From the NCBI GenBank assembly GCA_964458665.1, contig CAYWOO010000053.1, positions 1 through 8,960 on the forward strand: a DNA stretch of 8,960 nt, written 5' to 3'. Shown here one piece after another: positions 1 through 5,559 of the stretch (position 1 is the stretch's first letter; every line of letters starts with the position of its first letter). The notes below the pieces were generated by a model. It was not told where the DNA came from, made no database searches, and saw only the letters and a list, made by a program, of their open reading frames with translations. The position numbers and the translations under genes were made by a program. The stretch is from JANXYW01 sp964458665. Lineage in GTDB: Bacteria > Chloroflexota > Dehalococcoidia > DSTF01 > JACRBR01.

Positions 1-327
1 GACCGCGGCGCCGCCGAGCAGCTGCTGCACGGCGAGCCGCACCCCTGGAACGTGCTCAGCACGAAGAACGGGCTGCTGTTCATCGACTTCGAGAACGCTG
101 TTCGCGGGCCTGTCGAGTACGACCTTGCCTGGGTGCCCGAAGAGGTCAGCGAGCGCTATCCGGGCGCTGATCAAGAACTGGTCGGCGAATGCCGTGGCCT
201 CGTGCTTGCGATCATCGCAGTGTGGCGCTGGCGTCGAGACGACCAACACCCGAGCCGTCCACAAAGGGCAGAATGGCTCGGCGCCTTTCGCGAGGGTCCG
301 CCGTGGCCGGCGATCGACGCCGTGTAG
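1..327 (+). CDS. APH-like phosphotransferase, C-terminal part (5' end outside window, early stop)
   Basis: The reading frame is open from base 1, so the gene starts upstream of the window. The protein matches, nearly residue for residue, residues 174 to 282 of the complete APH-like kinase at 4080-4943. It keeps the HGE...N catalytic-loop motif and the following FIDFE segment, whose Asp is the metal ligand in the aminoglycoside phosphotransferase (APH) fold. Two differences stand out. The Gly before the catalytic-loop Asn is Trp here (HGEPHPWN). The frame also stops at TAG (325-327) where the paralogue has TGG, removing the last five residues (WRRFV there). DNA similarity continues past the stop, so this is a duplicate rather than a distant homologue. 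It may still be functional or may be in early decay. The substrate is unknown. Confidence 0.75.
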   Translation, partial: DRGAAEQLLHGEPHPWNVLSTKNGLLFIDFENAVRGPVEYDLAWVPEEVSERYPGADQELVGECRGLVLAIIAVWRWRRDDQHPSRPQRAEWLGAFREGPPWPAIDAV

Positions 328-366
328 CGCCGACCTGTGTAGCGTCCATTGTTGATTCAGCTCCTT
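1..366 (+). repeat. Long direct repeat, copy 1 (APH C-terminus plus downstream DNA)
   Basis: This segment aligns with about 4599-4967 in the same orientation. There is one codon-sized gap near the codons after the WRW motif. The match continues some 35 bases beyond the APH stop codon into non-coding DNA (shared TGTAGCGTCC and a GTTG-rich stretch). That indicates segmental duplication. Identity looks high by eye but was not computed. Confidence 0.75.
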
Positions 367-422
367 GCTGGGGCCAAGACGAGTCTCATGGTCTGACCGT
401 CAAGGCCGCGATAGCGGTCTTA

Positions 423-1379
423 TCAATCGACCCCTCCCACGTTTACCGCGGGCTCCAATTTGCGAAGCTCCGCTCTCTGTTTGATGAACGACGCGGCGAT
501 GGCAATGGTCAGGATCGCCGCGATCACGGCGAGACTAACGAGCGAAGGAATCTTGTAGAAGTCAACGATGATCATCTTCGTTCCGACGAAGACGAGCACG
601 GCCGCCAGCGCTGGCTTCAGGTAGGCAAGGCCCGCGAGGTAACCACTGAGCACGAAATAGAGGGCACGCAAGCCCAGGATGGCAAACACGTTGGAGGTGA
701 AGACGATGAACGGGTCCTCGGTCACGGCGAATATCGCCGGGATGGAGTCGACCGCGAACACGAGGTCCGTGCTCTCGATGAGGACCAGCACCGGCAGCAA
801 GGGTGTAATAAAGATGATGCCGTTTCGCCGTACGAAGAACTTCTGACCTTCGTAGCCTTCAGTTACCGGCCATACGCGCCGCACCGCGCGGACAAGCAGA
901 TTCCCCTCCAGCGACGGTTCCTTCTGCGTGTCGCGCAGAAACTTCACCCCCGTCAGGATCAGGAAGCCGCCGAAGATGTAGATGACGAAGTGGGACCAGT
1001 CGAGGAGCTGTGCCCCAATGGCGATCATGACGGCACGCATGATCAACGCGCCGATGATGCCCCAGAACAGTACGCGGTGCTGGTATTGTGCCGGCACGGC
1101 GAACGTCGAGAAGATCAGCAGGAAGACGAAGACGTTATCGACGCTGAGCGATTTCTCGATGAGATAGCCGGTCGTCCACTCCAGCCCCTTCTCGGAGCCC
1201 TGAAAGTAGTAGATGCCGATGTTGAACGCGATGGCGAGCCCGATCCACACCGCACTCCAGGCGAGCGCCTCGCGGCGATGAATCTCGTGCGCGTTACGAT
1301 GGAACACGCCCAGGTCGAGCGCGAGCATGCCGAGCACGAAGGCTAGGAAGAGGATCCAGGGGAGAAGTTCAACTACCAA
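423..1379 (-). CDS. TerC/Alx-family integral membrane protein, probable Mn2+ exporter
   Basis: This 318-residue multispanning membrane protein is close in length to E. coli Alx (about 320). It has the TerC hallmarks: an acidic LDLGVF segment near residues 21-26, EKSLSVDN at 75-82, and a second acidic membrane motif ESTDLVFAVDSIPA at 202-215 followed by TEDPF. In this family the membrane acidic residues are thought to carry metal, and Alx/MntP-type members lower cytoplasmic Mn2+. The start is TTG at 1379, preceded by GGAG with a 7-base gap; no better ATG or GTG lies nearby. It sits 59 bp downstream of a small acidic ORF, and both lie behind a manganese riboswitch. That context supports manganese efflux over the older tellurite-resistance label. 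The family call is firm and the transported ion is inferred. Confidence 0.92.
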   Translation of the reverse strand: MVVELLPWILFLAFVLGMLALDLGVFHRNAHEIHRREALAWSAVWIGLAIAFNIGIYYFQGSEKGLEWTTGYLIEKSLSVDNVFVFLLIFSTFAVPAQYQHRVLFWGIIGALIMRAVMIAIGAQLLDWSHFVIYIFGGFLILTGVKFLRDTQKEPSLEGNLLVRAVRRVWPVTEGYEGQKFFVRRNGIIFITPLLPVLVLIESTDLVFAVDSIPAIFAVTEDPFIVFTSNVFAILGLRALYFVLSGYLAGLAYLKPALAAVLVFVGTKMIIVDFYKIPSLVSLAVIAAILTIAIAASFIKQRAELRKLEPAVNVGGVD

Positions 1380-1438
1380 TGGTCGGCTCCAATTTCGCTA
1401 TGAAGACTCGCGTAGCCATGCGCCTTCGCGGGCCCCGC

Positions 1439-1684
1439 TCAGTCTCCGGAGTCGAAGTCGTCGTCTCGGTCGCGCCGGCCGCTGGTGCCGTCGCGACCGC
1501 GGGTGTCACCGTCGCTGGTCGCGTCCGAACAGCAGCCACCGTCGCGGTGGTTGTCGTCATCATCGTCATCGCCGCTGAACAACCGCGCCAGGAAGCCGCG
1601 GATGCCGCCCTGGCGGTCGCGCCCGTCACAGCATTGCCGCTCGTCATTACCGCCGCTTAGCATCTCAAGCAGTTCGCTAACCAA
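1439..1684 (-). CDS. Small Asp-rich protein with two Cys-Cys pairs (uncharacterised)
   Basis: I do not recognise a named family. The predicted protein has 81 residues and starts at TTG 1684, chosen because a strong GAGGAGG Shine-Dalgarno lies 8 bases upstream. The longer open frame that begins at 1909 runs through the riboswitch and is not credible. An amphipathic N-terminus (VSELLEMLSGG) is followed by Cys18-Cys19, a GGIRGFLARLF segment, a run of six Asp (39-44) with Asn-His after it, Cys51-Cys52, and a low-complexity Asp/Arg/Gly tail ending in DDDFDSGD. Acidic clusters plus paired Cys and His suggest metal binding, but this is inference. It lies between a Mn2+ riboswitch and a TerC gene, so it could be a metal chaperone, sensor or regulatory leader protein. 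Translation is unproven, and the acidic low complexity could partly reflect drift. Confidence 0.55.
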   Translation of the reverse strand: MVSELLEMLSGGNDERQCCDGRDRQGGIRGFLARLFSGDDDDDDNHRDGGCCSDATSDGDTRGRDGTSGRRDRDDDFDSGD

Positions 1685-1690
1685 AATAAA

Positions 1691-1764
1691 AACCTCCTCG
1701 CGGCAGACCCTTGCCGCATCCAAGTGTTTCTTGGATGGGCAAAGTCTTACCTCGCGAGAAGGTT
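1691..1764 (-). promoter_or_regulatory. Riboswitch expression platform hiding the Shine-Dalgarno of the small ORF
   Basis: The aptamer's 3' strand AACCTTCTCGCG (1764-1753) can pair with CGCGAGGAGGTT (1702-1691) over all 12 positions, counting one U-G pair. The second strand contains the GAGGAGG Shine-Dalgarno of the ORF starting at 1684. Between them is a long hairpin: AGAC/GTCT, TTGCC/GGCAA and CATCCAAG/CTTGGATG around an AAACA loop (1747-1705). The first strand also overlaps the CCTT needed to close the aptamer. The two folds should therefore exclude each other: Mn2+ bound frees the ribosome site, Mn2+ absent blocks it. There is no U-tract, so control of translation is more likely than termination. 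The pairing is seen in the sequence; the switching logic is inferred. Confidence 0.6.
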
Positions 1765-1850
1765 CTCGCGGCCAGCACCGGCGGAGGATCCCGCGTATTG
1801 ACGGTTGCTGGGCGACCCACAGCGTGGGTTCGTGATTACTCCCTTTGCTG
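1750..1850 (-). promoter_or_regulatory. yybP-ykoY family manganese riboswitch (aptamer)
   Basis: Read on the minus strand, the leader contains the class signatures in the right order: AAAGGGAGTA (loop 1, GGGAGTA at 1843-1837), a hairpin ACCCAC/GTGGGT (1829-1815), CCGTCAATACG (loop 3, CAATACG at 1800-1794), and a closing GCGAGAACCTT (1769-1759). The CCAGCA/TGCTGG helix (1811-1806 with 1777-1772) brackets the loop-3 side. Members of this class bind Mn2+ and commonly precede TerC/Alx, MntP or P-type ATPase genes, exactly as here. No covariance model was run. The match rests on motif order, helices and the downstream gene. Confidence 0.82.
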
Positions 1851-1903
1851 CTGTCAGCATACCCGCAGGCCCTGACCAAGCGCAAGCCCATCCAGCTCAA
1901 TAC

Positions 1904-1933
1904 ATGCAAAAAATATCATGGCCTATTTTGCAT
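1904..1933. promoter_or_regulatory. AT-rich inverted repeat upstream of the riboswitch (possible operator/promoter region)
   Basis: ATGCAAAA (1904-1911) and TTTTGCAT (1926-1933) form a perfect 8-bp inverted repeat with a 14-base spacer, in an AT-rich island of otherwise GC-rich DNA. It lies about 55-60 bp upstream of the riboswitch signature, where its promoter should be. A TTATCA and TATTTT pair spaced 17 bases apart on the minus strand could serve as -35 and -10 boxes, but both are weak matches. The binding protein is unknown. Confidence 0.35.
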
Positions 1934-1940
1934 GATAAGC

Positions 1941-2121
1941 GTCGTGGCGAGTTACCTAAACAGCGCCGCGAGTCGCGATTTGGATGCACCAGTTGTCCGT
2001 GGTGAACCAGACGGCGATGTGCGATCGATCATCCGATCGCGTCCGGGGTTACCAGGGACGGCTGCATCGGCGACGGCAAAGCCGTCCGCGTCATCGCGGC
2101 CTTCGACGTGACTGCCCGGCC
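1941..2121. other. Intergenic region with two perfect hairpins
   Basis: No credible gene is seen between the riboswitch promoter region and the end of the minus-strand membrane-protein gene. Two perfect inverted repeats occur: GCGATCG/CGATCGC (2021-2027 with 2034-2040) and GACGGC/GCCGTC around AAA (2072-2077 with 2081-2086). The second lies just past the stop at 2122 and could terminate that transcript, but there is no T-run, so an intrinsic terminator is unproven. Confidence 0.4.
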
Positions 2122-2940
2122 TTAGCCAATGCTTGGAGGACTCCCCGGCCCGACTTCCTCGGCATAGCCCCGCAGCTTTTCGTCAATGTCGAAGATGGGC
2201 TTCAACGAGACGTGCGCGCTCTCGGCACCGTCCTTGTAATGATCGAACGGGTTGTCGACGTCCTTGATCAGGACCGTCAGATAGATCAGCAGGAAGCCGA
2301 TGAGCACCAGGTAGAACATCGCCTGGTAGTACCGCTCGATGTTGGCGAACAGCAGGCCGCCAAGGAGTGCCACCGTGCCGATGTACGACATGGAATAGCC
2401 AACAGAGAGGAACGGCGTGTCCCGGATCGCGTCTATCCGTAAAATCATCCTGCGGATATTGTTCTGCTCCTGCTTCAGTCGCACGATAAAGTTCGGTTGT
2501 GTGAGAGACTCGAACGCCAGCAAGAATTCGTTCATCCCGCTGACCCGTGTTAGTAAATCCTTCGTGCGTTCTTGTTTGTGGAACCAACGCAAAAGAGCGG
2601 AAGAGAAATCCGACATGTACGCCAGGGCGTCCAGAGCTTCAGGCGCGCCCTTGTTCCTGTACGTGATCAGGCACTCGTCTGCGGTAGTCTCGATGCTCGA
2701 TGCAAGCTCACCTGGGAGGCGCTCACTCTCCTTGTAGTCGGCAAGTGTCCCCGCGAGGAGGAACCCCAGCACGAAGACGTTCGCCGCAATCATGCTGCCG
2801 AAAAGCCCCGTCAGGTCGATGAAGCTGGCGTCCGCGGCATCCACAACGGCTCTGGCGGCGACCAATCCGACGAGGATCGGCGCGATCTTTAAGGCGATCG
2901 CCCACTTTTGAACGGCAGCGCTGCGCCAGATTGCTGTCAT
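2122..2940 (-). CDS. Four-helix membrane protein of unknown function (bestrophin-like/DUF4239-like topology)
   Basis: The protein has 272 residues if it starts at ATG 2940. The frame stays open upstream to 3258, but that stretch overlaps the next gene on the same strand and encodes Arg/Pro-rich nonsense. Hydrophobic segments lie near residues 15-33, 44-65, 184-201 and 206-224. A soluble, mostly helical loop of about 115 residues separates the two pairs. Right after the last helix comes KDVDNPFDHY, reminiscent of the NPF motif near the end of bestrophin-like (DUF4239) proteins. I cannot confirm the family. The gene begins 47 bp after the winged-helix gene on the same strand, so the two probably form an operon and the regulator may control it. 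The upstream Shine-Dalgarno is weak, which leaves the exact start open. Confidence 0.65.
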   Translation of the reverse strand: MTAIWRSAAVQKWAIALKIAPILVGLVAARAVVDAADASFIDLTGLFGSMIAANVFVLGFLLAGTLADYKESERLPGELASSIETTADECLITYRNKGAPEALDALAYMSDFSSALLRWFHKQERTKDLLTRVSGMNEFLLAFESLTQPNFIVRLKQEQNNIRRMILRIDAIRDTPFLSVGYSMSYIGTVALLGGLLFANIERYYQAMFYLVLIGFLLIYLTVLIKDVDNPFDHYKDGAESAHVSLKPIFDIDEKLRGYAEEVGPGSPPSIG

Positions 2941-2987
2941 TAGGCCGCTTTCAACTTGGTGGCTGACTGGTGCGTGGCGAACGTGTC

Positions 2988-3323
2988 TTAGTCGAGTGCA
3001 GAAAGCGATTCGAGCAGGTCGCGGATACGGGCGCGCCGGTGCGAATCCCGCCTCAGTGGCTTCCCCATCCGTACCTTGTAGTGGTTGTGGCGGTCGACCC
3101 GGCGCACGTCGATGTAGCCGGCCGCCCGCAGATCCGAAAGCACGTAGGCGGTCGTCCGCTCGGTCAACTCCAGTGTCTCTGCAATGAGCCTGATCGTATC
3201 GTCCGGATGGCCGGCGACGTGGATCAAGACCGTCGCGTGGTTCGTCAGAAAGGTCCAACGCTTGCGACGGGTCGCTTCGGTGTTTCTGGATGATTGCTGT
3301 CTCACAGGTGCAGGTTTTGGCAT
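2988..3323 (-). CDS. Small winged-helix (MarR/ArsR-like) transcriptional regulator
   Basis: This 111-residue protein starts at ATG 3323. An upstream in-frame TTG at 3359 would add 12 residues, but its GGAG is only 4 bases away and it overlaps the likely promoter. A basic N-terminal tail is followed by a compact winged helix-turn-helix: RWTFLTNHATVLIHVA (helix 1, 22-37), DDTIRLIAETLELTERTTAYVLSDL (HTH, about 41-65) and the wing AAGYIDVRRVDRHNHYKVR (67-85). Fold and length match small MarR/ArsR-like DNA-binding proteins. No Cys metal site is present and no ligand domain is visible, so the signal is unknown. It is first in a probable two-gene operon with the membrane protein 47 bp downstream, and dyad symmetry upstream suggests autoregulation. 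Confidence 0.8.
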   Translation of the reverse strand: MPKPAPVRQQSSRNTEATRRKRWTFLTNHATVLIHVAGHPDDTIRLIAETLELTERTTAYVLSDLRAAGYIDVRRVDRHNHYKVRMGKPLRRDSHRRARIRDLLESLSALD

Positions 3324-3335
3324 GATTATTTCCGC

Positions 3336-3341
3336 AGTATA
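3336..3341 (-). promoter_or_regulatory. Possible -10 box of the winged-helix gene
   Basis: TATACT on the minus strand is 12 bases upstream of the ATG at 3323, implying a near-leaderless transcript. No convincing -35 box is found at 16-18 bases spacing, so this is tentative. Confidence 0.3.
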
Positions 3342-3371
3342 CAACGGACGCTGGTGCAAAGCTCTCCGCGG

Positions 3372-3417
3372 GTCAGTTCCCCTGACATCACTCTAAGCAG
3401 AATCCTACATTTCTGCT
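3372..3417. promoter_or_regulatory. Paired inverted repeats between divergent transcripts (candidate operators)
   Basis: Two dyads sit 50-95 bp upstream of the winged-helix gene. GTCAG/CTGAC occupies 3372-3376 and 3382-3386. AGCAGAA/TTCTGCT occupies 3396-3402 and 3411-3417 with an 8-base spacer. The second has the size and spacing of a winged-helix regulator operator. A perfect ACGTATACGT palindrome lies further along at 3443-3452. Binding is inferred only. Confidence 0.35.
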
Positions 3418-3484
3418 AGGTCCGCCTATGCGGGTCAATTGGACGTATACGTGAGCAATCCGCTATCCTACCGGGAGATCAGCT

Positions 3485-3650
3485 ATGCAAAATACTGCAC
3501 CTATCAACCCAGCGCTCGACTACGGGCTCTGGCCGTTGGTCGCCGGTGATCTTGCGAAGCTTGTCGCGGCTTCCCTCGCCCTCCCTGCGGGATGGTTGTC
3601 TTCATTGGCGTGCTGCTGGAGAACAGCATGCTCCCTTGGGGCCGCTCGCG
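3485..3650 (+). pseudogene. Short membrane-protein remnant, possibly a BioY-like C-terminus
   Basis: ATG 3485 has a good GGGAG Shine-Dalgarno 7 bases upstream. The first 36 residues look protein-like: after MQNTAPINP comes YGLWPLVAGDLAKLVAAS and then LALPAGW. That stretch resembles the end of BioY biotin-transporter subunits, where a (P)GDL.K motif precedes a small hydrophobic tail; this is a recollection, not an alignment. The frame then turns into Cys/Arg-rich sequence. Plausible hydrophobic protein (VVFIGVLLENSMLPW) continues in another frame from 3592, suggesting a frameshift. The open frame formally runs to 3784. A decayed fragment fits best. It could instead be a real but unknown small protein. 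Confidence 0.35.
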
Positions 3651-3755
3651 CCGGGGAGCTCCTCCTCACGCACGGGGGTGGCCGCGACCATCGCAAAGGT
3701 GCGCGTACGGATGGAGTCACAAAGCATGTAGATTTGCTCTGCCGAGTCGGCGACG

Positions 3756-3821
3756 CCCGAGTTCGTGCCGAAGGGATTCGATGAGGGCGTGCGGCTATGG
3801 GACGCGCGGTGGCGGGAGTGA
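3756..3821 (+). pseudogene. Remnant of a class III cyclase C-terminus
   Basis: In one frame the DNA encodes KGFDEGVRLWDARWRE and a stop (TGA 3819-3821). This matches the end of the intact cyclase at 7617-8948 (KGFDDAVRLYEVRWQE). Nothing upstream in this frame resembles a cyclase and a stop lies at 3729, so only the tail survives. It opens the first of three repeated intergenic modules. Confidence 0.7.
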
Positions 3822-4038
3822 TCGCTGGGCGGTTCTTGCGCATGTCTCGTGAGCATGATCTAATCCGGTCGTCAGTAGCCCGCTGGGCATGACACCCGGA
3901 TTCGTGCGCAGCGCGCGGGTTCTGCGACCTCACGCAGATTCAGGTTGACCAGGGGGCAGCGAAAAGCAACGCTGAGACTTCTAATCCGATGGTCGCAGGT
4001 CCCCGAGGGGCCGTAGGCGAATCGTGCCGGCGGTGCCA
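3804..4038 (+). repeat. Intergenic module, copy A (cyclase tail, nested dyad, tRNA-like 3' half)
   Basis: It begins with GCGCGGTGGCGGGAGTGATCG, the cyclase 3' end, shares ATGTCTCG with the other copies, and has the nested dyad AATCCGG...CCGGATT (3862 onward) around GCCCGCTGGGC. It ends in a tRNA-like 3' half. It is the most diverged of three copies, and 18 extra bases containing CCCCGAGGGG interrupt its T-arm. The next gene starts 42 bp later. Confidence 0.7.
3971..4038 (+). pseudogene. Degenerate tRNA-Arg(UCU)-like 3' half, interrupted
   Basis: GACTTCTAATCC (anticodon-loop region, TCT) is followed by GATGGTCGCAGGT, then an 18-base interruption, then GAATCGTGCCGGCGGTGCCA, matching the T-arm and acceptor of the other two copies. 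There is no 5' half, so no functional tRNA. Confidence 0.6.
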
Positions 4039-4079
4039 GCATCTCAGACTGAGCGAACAGCGGCGAGGGTAAGGGAAAG

Positions 4080-4943
4080 ATGCAAGCATCAGAACTTCAG
4101 CGTGCGGTGGCTGCGGCCATGGCGATGGCCTCAGCACTTGGCCTGTCGTCGACGGACGCAGTCGTTCTTCACAACTCGAACAGGCTCGCGCTGCGGCTGA
4201 TGCCCTGTGACGTCCTTGCGCGCGTTGCATCCGTGGCGCATCACGTCAGACAGTTTGAAGTCGAGCTCGCTCAACGGCTCGCCGAAACCGGGAGCCCTGT
4301 GGGGGCTCTTGAGTCTCGAGTAGAGCCGCGCGTCTACGAGCGTGACGGCTTCGTGATCACGCTGTGGACCTACTACGAACCCCTCACATCTGGAGAGGCG
4401 TCGCCAACCGACTACGCGAATGCGCTCGAGCGGCTGCATGCAGGCATGCGGCAGATCGATTTTACGACGCCGCACTTCACGGATCGCATCGCGGAGGGTC
4501 AACGAATCGTCGAGAGCCGCGAACGCTCGCCCGCGCACGCCGACGCGGATCGGGAGCTGCTCGCCAACACGTTAAGAAGTCTGACGAGAACGATCTGCGA
4601 CCGCGGCGCCGCCGAGCAACTGCTGCACGGCGAACCGCACCCAGGCAACGTGCTCAATACGAAGGAAGGGCTGCTGTTCATCGACCTCGAGACGGGTTGC
4701 CGCGGGCCTGTCGAATTCGACCTCGCCCATGTGCCCGAAGAGGTCAGCGAGCGCTATCCGGACGCTGATCGCGAACTGCTGCGCGAGTGCCGGGGCCTCG
4801 TTCTCGCGATGGTCGCCGCGTGGCGCTGGGATCCAGACGACCAACTCCCGAATGGGCAACGAGCAGCGCAAGAACTTCTCCGCGCCCTGCGCGAGGGTCC
4901 ACCGTGGCCGGCGCTCGACGCCGTGTGGCGCCGATTCGTGTAG
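4080..4943 (+). CDS. APH-family small-molecule phosphotransferase
   Basis: The protein has 287 residues, typical for a single-domain aminoglycoside phosphotransferase (APH/choline-kinase) fold. The start ATG 4080 follows a purine-rich AAGGGAAAG. The N-lobe spans roughly 1-98 with an acidic helix (HHVRQFEVELAQ, 54-65) and a hinge near VITLWTYYEP (92-101). The C-lobe has LERLHAGM (116-123), the catalytic loop HGEPHPGN (183-190) and the metal-binding FIDLE (Asp202). Glu185 replaces the usual Asp of HGD; that HGE form is not rare among divergent members. The enzyme should transfer a phosphate from ATP to a hydroxyl of a small molecule. The substrate cannot be named, and antibiotic resistance should not be assumed. 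A near-identical C-terminal copy lies at 1-327. The gene sits alone between intergenic modules A and B. Confidence 0.85.
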   Translation: MQASELQRAVAAAMAMASALGLSSTDAVVLHNSNRLALRLMPCDVLARVASVAHHVRQFEVELAQRLAETGSPVGALESRVEPRVYERDGFVITLWTYYEPLTSGEASPTDYANALERLHAGMRQIDFTTPHFTDRIAEGQRIVESRERSPAHADADRELLANTLRSLTRTICDRGAAEQLLHGEPHPGNVLNTKEGLLFIDLETGCRGPVEFDLAHVPEEVSERYPDADRELLRECRGLVLAMVAAWRWDPDDQLPNGQRAAQELLRALREGPPWPALDAVWRRFV

Positions 4944-4967
4944 CGTCCCGTTGTTGGTTGAGCGTTT
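4599..4967 (+). repeat. Long direct repeat, copy 2 (APH C-terminus plus downstream DNA)
   Basis: Partner of bases 1-366, same orientation. It includes the complete kinase 3' end and about 25-35 bases beyond its stop. This copy retains TGG where copy 1 has the TAG stop. Confidence 0.75.
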
Positions 4968-4992
4968 TGTTGAAGCCGGGCGATTCTACGAA

Positions 4993-5234
4993 GTGCGGTG
5001 GCGAGACAATCGATCACACGGCAACGGAGCGATCGACGGCATCGATCGGATGTCTCGCGGTCACGTTTGTGTAATCCGGTCGTCAGCTGTCCTGCGGGCA
5101 TGAGCACCGGATTAGTTGGTGCTGCACGCAGCGTTCGACCTTCCTCAGATTCAGATGTGGTCTGATGGACACCAGCATGGCCGAGCCTACCTCTAATCCG
5201 ATGGTCGCAGGTTCGAATCCTGCCGGGGGTGCCA
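4993..5234 (+). repeat. Intergenic module, copy B (cyclase tail, nested dyad, tRNA-like 3' half)
   Basis: The module opens with GTGCGGTGGCGAGAC; with the preceding codons this reads RFYEVRWRD, matching the intact cyclase's last residues but with the stop lost. It shares GGATGTCTCGCGGTCACGTT with copy C and has a perfect 8-bp outer dyad AATCCGGT (5073-5080) / ACCGGATT (5106-5113) around a GTCC-TGC-GGGC hairpin. It continues through a conserved GGTGCTGCACGCAGCGTTCG block to the tRNA-like 3' half. Copies B and C match along their whole length (242 and 243 bp). No protein-coding gene is visible between the kinase stop at 4943 and about 5460. Confidence 0.85.
5183..5234 (+). pseudogene. tRNA-Arg(UCU)-like 3' half
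   Basis: TCTAATCCGATGGTCGCAGG, then TTCGAAT, then CCTGCCGGGGGTGCCA form a perfect 5-bp T-stem (GCAGG/CCTGC) with the invariant TTCGAAT loop, and an acceptor-like 3' end with CCA. The D-arm and matching 5' acceptor strand are missing, so this is a fragment. Such tRNA 3' ends are typical attachment sites of site-specific integrases. Confidence 0.7.
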
Positions 5235-5460
5235 GCACTACAATTTGAATCTAACGTGTGCATTCGCGAGCACCGGATTCGTCTGGGAATGTACACTGGA
5301 CACGGCACGAGCGTTGACTGCCCGATCCTAGCGGGACAACTCCGACAGCCCTCTGTTGTGCTCCGCTGACGAGCGGATTGCCAATCTCGTGCTCAAGCTT
5401 CGGCGACGGACGCCCCGCCGCCTGTTCCGCTCCTTCTCCCTCGATGTATAACGTCGGCCT
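5235..5460. other. Intergenic DNA with one GAGCACCGGATT motif
   Basis: No gene is supported here; minus-strand open frames are antisense to the tRNA-like module. GAGCACCGGATT (5268-5279) is one of six copies of this motif in the window, and the 16 bases at 5262-5277 recur exactly at 7304-7319. Confidence 0.5.
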
Positions 5461-5559
5461 ATGCGAATCGAAGTCAAGGATGCCTGTTTCGCGTACGATT
5501 TCGAAGGTCCGAGGCTGACTCGGCTCGGGCCGATGACGCATTGGAGGTCGGATGAGTGA
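5461..5559 (+). pseudogene. Short ORF resembling an alpha/beta-hydrolase N-terminus, overlapping the next gene
   Basis: This 32-codon frame begins MRIEVKDACFAYDFEGPRL, which resembles the first strands of prolyl-iminopeptidase-like alpha/beta hydrolases (MRI.V.....YD.EGP.L). It stops at 5557-5559, eight bases into the acetyltransferase gene, and has no clear Shine-Dalgarno. It could be a hydrolase remnant or a translated leader coupled to the downstream gene. The resemblance is from memory and is weak. Confidence 0.3.

Noticed and set aside
189..1346. Long plus-strand open frame of 385 codons
   Set aside because: It is antisense to the clear TerC gene and rich in Arg, Asp, Glu and His, typical of a shadow frame in GC-rich DNA.
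1379..1660. Plus-strand Val/Ala-rich frame resembling a membrane peptide
   Set aside because: It is the mirror of the Asp-codon run in the minus-strand small ORF (GAC/GAT read backwards as GTC/ATC), with no ribosome site.
1705..1747. Long hairpin as an intrinsic terminator for the riboswitch
   Set aside because: The stem is strong, but the following sequence carries the Shine-Dalgarno, not a T-run, so translational control is preferred.
1685..1909. N-terminal extension of the small Asp-rich ORF
   Set aside because: It would translate the riboswitch aptamer. The strong GAGGAGG site in front of TTG 1684 defines a better start.
2941..3258. N-terminal extension of the membrane-protein frame
   Set aside because: It overlaps the winged-helix gene on the same strand in another frame and encodes low-complexity Arg/Pro-rich sequence; ATG 2940 gives a sensible start.
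4754..5308. Minus-strand open frame with GRIRTCDHRIRG, similar to the frame at 6919-7425
   Set aside because: Same artefact. The similarity between the two is explained by the DNA repeat (modules B and C), and the rest is antisense to the kinase gene.
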